Shown here: positions 1 through 4,996 of the stretch, in pieces
Layout of the letters: each line of letters starts with the position of its first letter
How positions within the stretch are numbered: position 1 is the stretch's first letter
Notes under the pieces: generated by a model
Databases searched by the model: none
The model's input: the letters and a program-made list of their open reading frames with translations, nothing else
Told to the model about the DNA's origin: nothing
Source: Oscillospiraceae bacterium
GTDB lineage: Bacteria; Bacillota; Clostridia; Oscillospirales; Ruminococcaceae
Direction: 5' to 3'
Length of the DNA stretch: 10,676 nt
Assembly (NCBI GenBank): GCA_014796735.1
Contig: JAAVIG010000194.1
Span: 1 to 10,676 of the forward strand
Program-made: the position numbers and the translations under genes

Positions 1-1092
1 AAGCAGTATCCGTGTATCCTGCTTATCTCCCGCCTCAAAGCACCGCATAGTGTCATCGATACGGTATATTCCTTTCTTTTTCACCTTGGTAATTTGCTTT
101 AAGCCTATAACGGAGGTGGACAGCACCTTATAAACATATTCAAGGGTCTTTTCCGACGAAAAATAAGTGATTATCCTGTTGTCGGGATTTTCCGCAAGCC
201 TTGTAAGCTCGTTGATGTACGCGTCAAGCTTGATGTCGGACTCTCTCAGGCTTGTTACCGTCTTGTCGTCATATTTATCAAGATTGTACAGCTTGCGCGT
301 ATCGAGGGTAAGCTCCTCGAAAATATTTCCGCCGTAGCGGTATGGGGATACGGAGCCTGTCTGCTCAAACTTAGCCTTAAGAACCTCTTTGTTTGCGGCA
401 TAGGTGATCGTCTTGATCTTGGGAGCGATCAATGTTCCGCTGCCGTAATAGCGGGAATAAGGCGAGGAAAGAGTAAAGTCCGTTATATCATCTTTGGGAA
501 GGTTGCCGCTGAAATAATCCGCTTTTGTCTTATTCGCCAGAAACCTTTCGGGGAGCTTAGCCAGTTTTTCCGCCGCATCGCGCTTGGGATTGAGATAAGC
601 GGCGAAAATAACCATTTTCTTCGCCTTAAAATCAAATCCGCCGAGTATTTTATCGGCATCGATACCGCTCTTGGCCAAGCCGCCGTCAATGATCACCAGA
701 TCCCAGACGATACCCGAATCCTTGATCTTTTTAAATATGGGGTTATCGCAGGCTTCGGTGCAGGTAATATAAAGATTGCTCAGCTTTGGCGAAAAAAAGT
801 TGATACTGCCGGGATCGGGCGTAATAAACTTAAAATCCGCGCCTATGCCTTTAAGCAGGCTCTCGTACCACTCGTACATAAGCTTTCCCGTGGTAATTAT
901 CAGAACACAGGGATTCTTGACCCCGACAACAGCTTCAAGCACTGCCAACTGCGCCTTTGAATGTTTACCGTTCCCTTGCTCGTCCATAACGACGGCACAG
1001 TCGAATTCGTTCAGCTTTCGCATAAATGCAATATTCATTACATTCAGCGGAATTTTATCCAATACAATTCCATTGATGCCTGTTTCACTCAT
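1..1092 (-). CDS. SNF2/superfamily-2 helicase-like protein with degenerate ATPase motifs (partial, 5' part)
   Basis: The frame is open from an ATG at 1092 to the left edge, giving 364 residues without a stop. An AAGGAG ribosome binding site lies just upstream of the ATG. I read it as a SNF2-like helicase fold. Residues 34-44 contain DEQGNGKH at the Walker A (motif I) position, where SNF2 proteins have DEMGLGKT. Residues 62-75 (CVLIITTGKLMYEW) match motif Ia, and 108-136 (LYITCTEACDN, then WDLVIIDGG) match the stretch leading into motif II. Residues 306-325 (RIITYFSSEKTLEYVYKVLS) look like the start of the C-terminal helicase lobe, followed by a YRIDDTMRCFEAGD segment like SNF2 motif IV/V. The motif II DEAH box is replaced by DGGL and the Walker threonine by His, so catalytic ATPase activity is doubtful. 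Phage, plasmid or defence origin is possible, but the neighbours that would decide this are outside the window. The fold call is by pattern, not by search. Confidence 0.6.
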   Translation of the reverse strand, partial: MSETGINGIVLDKIPLNVMNIAFMRKLNEFDCAVVMDEQGNGKHSKAQLAVLEAVVGVKNPCVLIITTGKLMYEWYESLLKGIGADFKFITPDPGSINFFSPKLSNLYITCTEACDNPIFKKIKDSGIVWDLVIIDGGLAKSGIDADKILGGFDFKAKKMVIFAAYLNPKRDAAEKLAKLPERFLANKTKADYFSGNLPKDDITDFTLSSPYSRYYGSGTLIAPKIKTITYAANKEVLKAKFEQTGSVSPYRYGGNIFEELTLDTRKLYNLDKYDDKTVTSLRESDIKLDAYINELTRLAENPDNRIITYFSSEKTLEYVYKVLSTSVIGLKQITKVKKKGIYRIDDTMRCFEAGDKQDTRILL

Positions 1093-1209
1093 TGCAGAAG
1101 CTCCTTATATTATCAATAGTTAATGCAAAAGCGTTTATGTACTGCCGAAAAAGAACGGGTGCATCAAGGCAGAACATGAAAATCAAATCGCCCTACATAT
1201 ATAGATATA

Positions 1210-1238
1210 ATTATAATACATTTTTATATTTTTTACAA
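1210..1238 (-). promoter_or_regulatory. Sigma-A-type promoter of the SNF2-like gene
   Basis: On the minus strand a TTGTAA -35 box (1238-1233), a 17-nt spacer and a perfect TATAAT -10 box (1215-1210) face the SNF2-like gene. Transcription would start near 1203, leaving a leader of about 110 nt. The region is AT-rich, so chance matches are possible, but the spacing and the perfect -10 favour a real promoter. Confidence 0.6.
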
Positions 1239-1267
1239 CACCCTCAAAGAGTTTTTTTGATTTTAGA

Positions 1268-1289
1268 GTGCAAAATTTATATTTTGCAC
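1268..1289. promoter_or_regulatory. Perfect 9-bp dyad, possible operator
   Basis: GTGCAAAAT (1268-1276) and ATTTTGCAC (1281-1289) form a perfect inverted repeat around a 4-nt centre. It lies about 30 bp upstream of the -35 box of the SNF2-like gene, a place where an activator or repressor could bind. It has no T-run typical of a terminator on either side. The function as a protein site is inferred from symmetry and position only. Confidence 0.35.
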
Positions 1290-1346
1290 AAAAATGTAAT
1301 CAATTTTATTTAGTAAAATTATACTCTCGGACAATATCAACAGGTA

Positions 1347-1473
1347 AAAAACCGCTGTCACGTAATACTAATCCCTTTTTAAACTGCCGAGTTGTAAACA
1401 GTTTAAAAAGGGATTACACCCTAAACACTAATCCAACAGTTTTAAAAGGGATTAGTATAAGACGGCGGTTTTT
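1347..1473. terminator. Terminator-like hairpin interrupted by a 98-bp insertion
   Basis: The arms AAAAACCGCTGTC (1347-1359) and GACGGCGGTTTTT (1461-1473) pair over 13 positions with one G-U pair. They match the arms of the intact hairpin at 1682-1713. Between them sit ACG, then TAA, a 92-bp two-hairpin element, and TAA again. The intact relative has only ACGTAA in its loop. The simplest reading is a once-intact terminator with an element inserted in its loop. It could still fold as a multi-branch structure with the element's hairpins stacked inside. Confidence 0.6.
1366..1457 (+). repeat. Two-hairpin repeat element, copy 1 (92 bp, mobile-looking)
   Basis: The ends are inverted repeats, TACTAATCCC and GGGATTAGTA. 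Inside are two hairpins. Hairpin 1 is a perfect 18-bp stem (1369-1386 with 1399-1416) with a 12-nt loop. Hairpin 2 is ACTAATCC (1427-1434) with GGATTAGT (1449-1456). A 10-nt linker, CACCCTAAAC (1417-1426), separates them. Direct TAA repeats flank the element (1363-1365 and 1458-1460). Outside the first loop it differs from the copy at 10468-10559 at only four positions. It has no coding capacity, so it would be a MITE-like passenger moved by an enzyme encoded elsewhere; no known family is assigned. Confidence 0.75.
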
Positions 1474-1593
1474 CAGGCTGTCAAAAAAGTAAAAATCCAT
1501 AAATTTCGGAGGGAAAAGAGGCTTGGAGAAAAACCGTCAGGGTATTTCTCCAAATTGAGATAATAGCCTTAAAATCGTGGAAATTCCGAAGGA

Positions 1594-1681
1594 ATTTTCC
1601 GATTTTTGATTTTCGGCAAAGCCGAAAATCGGCGACAGCTTGTCGGAAAATCACAATTTTCAGGGGTTTTTCGACAAGCTG
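1594..1681. repeat. Nested and mutually exclusive hairpins
   Basis: Three stems share sequence. A 10-bp hairpin, GATTTTCGGC/GCCGAAAATC (1608-1617 with 1621-1630), sits inside an outer 9-bp stem (1594-1602 with 1643-1651). The right arm of that outer stem also belongs to a second, longer stem: 1637-1651 pairs with 1667-1681 with one G-U pair. The outer stem and the long stem cannot form together. The segment 1673-1694 is in addition a near-perfect inverted copy of 1461-1482. This could be an attenuator-like switch or just layered palindromic repeats. Confidence 0.5.
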
Positions 1682-1715
1682 AAAAACCGCCGTCACGTAA
1701 GACGGCGGTTTTTTT
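1682..1715 (-). terminator. Intrinsic terminator of gpmI (can work in both directions)
   Basis: A perfect 13-bp stem, AAAAACCGCCGTC (1682-1694) and GACGGCGGTTTTT (1701-1713), encloses the 6-nt loop ACGTAA. On the minus strand it begins about 11 nt after the gpmI stop and ends in five T residues. On the plus strand the T-run is seven long. The GC-rich core with A and T tracts on either side is the standard form of a rho-independent terminator. Confidence 0.9.
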
Positions 1716-1724
1716 ATTGATCTG

Positions 1725-3311
1725 TCAATCCTGAAGCATAGACTTTTCCCAGCAGGCGGGAATGTCCAAGCCGAACATCTTAGCCACAGTGGGCGCGATA
1801 TTTGCCAGTCCGTAGCTGTCCGAAGGCTCTATCCTGTATTGGATGTCCTTATCGTAGATAATAAAGGGCACGGGATTCAAGGAGTGAGCGGTTCTTACCG
1901 CCAACTCGCCCTTTTTGTTTTTTTCCACCATTTCGTCCGCGTTTCCGTGGTCAGCGGTCACAAGCATTGTAACATTGCACTCGTCACAAACCTTTTTAAG
2001 TCTGTCAAGTCCTATATCCACGCTTTCAACGCCGATAATGGTGCTGTCTAAGCTTCCCGTGTGTCCCACCATGTCGCCGTTGGGGAAGTTGCAGCGGATA
2101 AAGTCGTACTCGCCGCTCCTGATCACTTCGATCAGGTCGTCGGTGATCTCTGCGGACTTCATCCACGGACGCTGATCAAAGCTTACGTTATCGGAGGGTA
2201 TTTCCTTAAAGGTCTCCAGCTCCTCGCTGAACTTGGCGCTTCTGTTGCCGTTCCAGAAGTAGGTAACATGACCGTATTTCTGCGTCTCGCTTACCGCGTA
2301 CTGCTTGTAGCCGTTGCTGACAAGCAGCTCGGACAAGGTATTCTTGATCTCGGGAGGGCTTACCAGATAACGCTTGGGCAGCTTTAAGTCGCCGTCGTAC
2401 TGTAACATGCCCGCGTATACCACGTCGGGCTTCGCACCTCTGTCAAAGAAAGTGAAAATATCGTTGTCGAACGCCATGGAAAGCTCTATAGCTCTGTCTC
2501 CGCGGAAGTTGAAGAGCACTACGCTGTCCTTGTCGTTGATTTTTCCTACAGCTTCGCCGTTTTCCGCAATAACGAACGCGGGCAGATCCTGGTCGATTAT
2601 TCCCTCGTTTTCCTCGCGGTAGGTCTCGATAGCTTCCTTAGCGGAACTAAACTGTCTGCCATCGCCCTTTACGTGAGTTTTCCAGCCCAATTCCACCATT
2701 CCCCAGTTTGCCTGGTAACGATCCATTGTGACCTTCATTCTGCCGCCGCCGCTGGCGATCCTGCCGTCAAAGCTTCCGTCGTTAAGCTCGGCAAGCTTAC
2801 TTTCAAGCTGCTCAACGTAAATCAGACCGCTTGTTGCGGGAACGTCGCGTCCGTCAAGGAGAATATGAACACGCGCCTTTGATACGCCCTCTTTTTTAGC
2901 CTGTTCAAGCATGCTGAACAGGTGAGAGATATTGGAGTGAACGTTTCCGTCGGAAAGAAGTCCGATAAAGTGCAGCACGGAACCGTTTTTCTTTACGTTG
3001 GAAACGACCTCCTGCCATGTATCGGAGCCGTACATCTTGCCGCTTTCGATGGACTCGTTAACAAGCTTGGCGCCCTGAGAGTAGATCTGACCGCAGCCTA
3101 TGGCGTTGTGTCCGACCTCGCTGTTGCCCATATCGTCGTCGGAGGGAAGACCTACCGCGCCGCCGTGAGCTTTAAGCCTTGTGTTGGGGCAGTTTTGCAG
3201 CAGCCAGTCAAGGGTGGGAGTGTTGGCAAGTGTAACGGCGTCGCCCAGACCTGTTTTGCTGAAGCCTATACCGTCCATTACAACCAGTAAAATAGGTTTT
3301 TTAGCTTTCAT
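1725..3311 (-). CDS. gpmI: 2,3-bisphosphoglycerate-independent phosphoglycerate mutase, plant-type
   Basis: This enzyme interconverts 3-phosphoglycerate and 2-phosphoglycerate in the cytoplasm using two metal ions and a phosphoserine intermediate. The 528-residue length is slightly above the usual 510 or so. Visible motifs are MDGIG with metal-ligand Asp13, the nucleophile Ser64 in MGNSEVGHN, His125 in GNVHS, GRDVP (154-158), NFRGDR (268-273), NGDMVGHTG with Asp413 and His417, ADHGN with Asp454 and His455, and His476 in TAHS. From memory of the family, the SDDDMGNSEVGHNA block and the YAGMLQYDGDLKLP and YLVSPPEI stretches are typical of plant-type enzymes; the common bacterial form has PDGQMGNSEVGH. 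All catalytic residues appear present. The start is preceded by AAAGGA at a rather long 12-nt spacing, but MKAKKPILLV is the expected N-terminus. It lies 295 bp downstream of tpiA and may have its own promoter. Confidence 0.96.
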   Translation of the reverse strand: MKAKKPILLVVMDGIGFSKTGLGDAVTLANTPTLDWLLQNCPNTRLKAHGGAVGLPSDDDMGNSEVGHNAIGCGQIYSQGAKLVNESIESGKMYGSDTWQEVVSNVKKNGSVLHFIGLLSDGNVHSNISHLFSMLEQAKKEGVSKARVHILLDGRDVPATSGLIYVEQLESKLAELNDGSFDGRIASGGGRMKVTMDRYQANWGMVELGWKTHVKGDGRQFSSAKEAIETYREENEGIIDQDLPAFVIAENGEAVGKINDKDSVVLFNFRGDRAIELSMAFDNDIFTFFDRGAKPDVVYAGMLQYDGDLKLPKRYLVSPPEIKNTLSELLVSNGYKQYAVSETQKYGHVTYFWNGNRSAKFSEELETFKEIPSDNVSFDQRPWMKSAEITDDLIEVIRSGEYDFIRCNFPNGDMVGHTGSLDSTIIGVESVDIGLDRLKKVCDECNVTMLVTADHGNADEMVEKNKKGELAVRTAHSLNPVPFIIYDKDIQYRIEPSDSYGLANIAPTVAKMFGLDIPACWEKSMLQD

Positions 3312-3373
3312 ATAATAATGTTATCCTTTCTTCTTTAAACTCATAGGCAATTGTAAAACTCAAAAAATGCAGC

Positions 3374-3402
3374 ATTATAATGGGGTTAAAGTTTCGTAAT
3401 TG
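3374..3402 (-). promoter_or_regulatory. Candidate promoter for gpmI
   Basis: A perfect TATAAT -10 box lies on the minus strand at 3379-3374, which would start transcription near 3367, about 55 nt upstream of the gpmI ATG. The -35 region is poor (CAATTA at 17-nt spacing, TTCAAT at 19-nt spacing). A separate promoter would fit the long, hairpin-rich gap after tpiA, but the evidence rests mainly on one box. Confidence 0.35.
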
Positions 3403-3414
3403 AAGTTTTTTCTC

Positions 3415-3569
3415 AACGCCCGAAGCGGCGGCTTCGCCTGCTTCTGCGTTGGATGTAATTATACACTTCAAGGGGCTTTGCCCCCTCGCGGAGCTAAAGC
3501 TCCGCTTCACCCCCACTTCCTTTTTGTAACACAAAAAGGAAGCGAAAAAAGTACTTGCGGCTTCGCCGC
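3415..3569. repeat. Cluster of five hairpins between tpiA and gpmI
   Basis: Five consecutive palindromes fill this stretch. They are AACGC plus GAAGCGGCG with CGCC-GCTTC and GCGTT (3415-3450), GGGGC/GCCCC (3472-3484), GCGGAGC/GCTCCGC (3488-3505), a perfect 12-bp stem CTTCCTTTTTGT/ACAAAAAGGAAG (3516-3542), and GCGGC/GCCGC (3557-3569). On the minus strand the last one is followed five nt later by six T residues, so it could terminate or weaken transcription leaving tpiA. The group resembles composite intergenic repeats found in many copies in Ruminococcaceae-like genomes, but this is inferred. No gene is seen in 3312-3606. Confidence 0.6.
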
Positions 3570-3606
3570 TTTCATTTTTTTATTTCGCAATTGCTTATAT
3601 TTAAAC

Positions 3607-4377
3607 TCAGCCGTTGGACGCAGCCTTTACGATCTCTGCAAAATCGGGCGCCTTAAGGCTTGCGCCGCCGATAAGTCCGCCGTCAATATTTTCCTTTGCA
3701 ACCAGCTCAGCGGCGTTGCCCGCGTTCATGGATCCGCCGTACTGGATCGTAACAGCCTGTGCGGTATCGTTTCCGTACAGAGCGGCAAGCTTACCGCGGA
3801 TAAAGGCGCAAACCTCCTCAGCCTGATCGGCGGTAGCGGTCTTGCCGGTGCCGATCGCCCATACGGGCTCGTAAGCGATAACGCACTTTTTAATATCCTC
3901 AGCCGATACATCGTAGAAGTCAAGCTTGATCTGACGTCCCACAACCTCCTCGGTGATATTGCACTCTCTTTCCCAAAGCAGCTCGCCCACGCACACAATG
4001 GGCTTCAAGCCCGCTGCCAAAGCAGCCTTTGTTCTCTTGTTAACGGTCTCGTCGGTCTCGCCGAAATACTGTCTGCGCTCGCTGTGACCGATAATAACGT
4101 ACTCAACTCCCATTTCGGTAAGCATATCCGCGGAGATCTCACCCGTGAACGCGCCCGATTTTTCAAAGTGTACATTTTCCGCGCCTACCTTGATGTTGGT
4201 GCCCTTGGTCATTTCAACCGCGGTTTCAAGGTTGGTGTAGGGTGTGCAGATAACCACCTCACAACCCGCGTCCTCTACCAAAGGCTTCATAGCCTCGATA
4301 AGCTCCTTTGCTTCGGGTCTTGTCTTGTTCATTTTCCAGTTTCCGGCAATTACTGCCTTTCTTACATTCTTGTTCAT
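3607..4377 (-). CDS. tpiA: Triosephosphate isomerase
   Basis: It interconverts dihydroxyacetone phosphate and glyceraldehyde 3-phosphate as a cytoplasmic TIM-barrel enzyme. The 256-residue length is normal. The substrate-binding Asn13 and Lys15 are in AGNWKMN, the electrophile His98 is in IIGHSERR, the catalytic base Glu170 is in AYEPVWAIGTGKT (the flexible loop follows it), and the phosphate-binding segments YGGSMN (213-218) and DGGLIGGASL (232-241) are present. One small peculiarity is GELLWERE (131-138), where GETLEERE is more usual. The start codon is only 5 bp from the stop of the upstream pentapeptide-repeat gene. Its ribosome binding site (GAAAGG) overlaps that gene's last codons, so translational coupling is likely. 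Confidence 0.97.
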   Translation of the reverse strand: MNKNVRKAVIAGNWKMNKTRPEAKELIEAMKPLVEDAGCEVVICTPYTNLETAVEMTKGTNIKVGAENVHFEKSGAFTGEISADMLTEMGVEYVIIGHSERRQYFGETDETVNKRTKAALAAGLKPIVCVGELLWERECNITEEVVGRQIKLDFYDVSAEDIKKCVIAYEPVWAIGTGKTATADQAEEVCAFIRGKLAALYGNDTAQAVTIQYGGSMNAGNAAELVAKENIDGGLIGGASLKAPDFAEIVKAASNG

Positions 4378-4382
4378 ACTAT

Positions 4383-4841
4383 TTACCTTTCATTAAAAAT
4401 TTTTTCTTTATACAGCTTCAAAAGCTCTTCTACGGGTATTCCGTCAACGGTCATTCCCTCAATGTTACATTCTCCGTCGATCTCAACTCCGCTAAGATCC
4501 GCGCCGACAAATTTTGATCCGCTTATATTTGAGTTATCGAAGCGGCAGTCGGTTAAAGCGGTGTCTTTAAAATTCGTTTCGTTTAACGCGGCGTTTTTAA
4601 AGCTTGAACTCAGCATAGACATATTATTATACGAGGAGCTGTTAAGGTTTACTTCATCGAATACGCACTTCTCCATATACATTTTTTTGAAAACGGCATT
4701 TTCCCACCTTGAATCACGAACCTTTGTGCGATCCATAAAGCAGCTGTGTATTTCACAGTCGGTAAAGCTGCACTCGCGCATTTCCGCGCTCTGCGCATTG
4801 CAAAAGCCCATAAAATGTATCTCAAGGTTTTTAAAGTCCAT
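4383..4841 (-). CDS. Small pentapeptide-repeat protein inside the glycolytic cluster
   Basis: The product is 152 residues, with no signal peptide or membrane segment. Much of it is a run of five-residue units with a hydrophobic, Ala or Cys centre, for example CSFTD, AVFKK, CVFDE, SSFKN, TNFKD, CRFDN and SKFVG, ending in ADLSG. This pattern folds as a right-handed quadrilateral beta helix in known pentapeptide-repeat proteins. The C-terminus, NIEGMTVDGIPVEELLKLY, resembles the tail of many Firmicute family members. The chosen ATG at 4841 has AAGGAG seven nt upstream; an in-frame ATG at 4886 would add 15 residues but lacks such a site. It lies between pgk and tpiA and almost touches tpiA, so it is probably cotranscribed with both. 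The molecular function is unknown; some family members mimic DNA or bind gyrase, but nothing here points to that. Confidence 0.8.
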   Translation of the reverse strand: MDFKNLEIHFMGFCNAQSAEMRECSFTDCEIHSCFMDRTKVRDSRWENAVFKKMYMEKCVFDEVNLNSSSYNNMSMLSSSFKNAALNETNFKDTALTDCRFDNSNISGSKFVGADLSGVEIDGECNIEGMTVDGIPVEELLKLYKEKIFNER

Positions 4842-4848
4842 ACGCTCA

Positions 4849-4854
4849 CTCCTT
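4849..4854 (-). promoter_or_regulatory. Ribosome binding site fixing the start of the pentapeptide-repeat gene
   Basis: AAGGAG on the minus strand lies seven nt from the ATG at 4841, an ideal spacing. It supports this start over the longer alternative at 4886. Confidence 0.85.
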
Positions 4855-4902
4855 AAAAAATAAAGCTCAACACCCATAACGCCCATATGCGTAAAAAGCG
4901 TT

Positions 4903-4958
4903 AAAGGGCGGAAAAGACCGCCCTTTTTGCAATACGGTGGCGGAAAAGCCTGTATTGC
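4903..4958. terminator. Hairpins between pgk and the pentapeptide-repeat gene, possible partial terminator
   Basis: AAAGGGCGG (4903-4911) pairs perfectly with CCGCCCTTT (4918-4926) around a 6-nt loop. Next to it GCAATAC (4929-4935) pairs with GTATTGC (4952-4958). On the minus strand the GC-rich stem is followed by only three T residues before AACGC, so full termination of the pgk transcript is unlikely. Partial read-through or 3'-end processing between pgk and the downstream genes fits better. On the plus strand the stem runs into five T residues. Confidence 0.45.
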
Positions 4959-4996
4959 CGCTTTTATCGCCTTTTTATCTTAGAAATGCTTTTTAT

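Larger units (their letters stand above)
1093..1724. other. Gene-free interval between gpmI and the SNF2-like gene
   Basis: No reading frame here has a convincing ribosome binding site or recognisable product. The right half (about 1346-1715) is almost entirely inverted repeats: a terminator-like hairpin split by a 92-bp element, a 9-bp stem at 1523-1531/1545-1553, a nested hairpin group at 1594-1681, and an intact terminator at 1682-1715. The left part holds the promoter and dyad of the SNF2-like gene. The stretch 1474-1681 resembles a dispersed intergenic repeat, but only a genome-wide comparison would show that. A small structured RNA cannot be excluded. Confidence 0.6.

Noticed and set aside
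1481..1696. A 71-codon minus-strand frame in the intergenic hairpin region
   Set aside because: It is built from the inverted repeats themselves, includes part of the terminator stem and has no ribosome binding site. It is more likely a repeat than a peptide gene.
1093..1724. A riboswitch or tRNA-like RNA gene
   Set aside because: I see stems but none of the conserved cores of known riboswitches, T-boxes or tRNAs. Most of the structure is accounted for by terminators and repeat elements.
3400..4863. A long open frame of 487 codons on the plus strand
   Set aside because: It lies antisense to tpiA and the pentapeptide-repeat gene, starts within the hairpin cluster, has no ribosome binding site and no recognisable motif. 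It is a shadow of the true minus-strand genes.
4842..4886. A longer start for the pentapeptide-repeat protein at 4886
   Set aside because: The extra 15 residues do not follow the repeat pattern and the AAGGAG site falls inside that extension, correctly spaced for the ATG at 4841.
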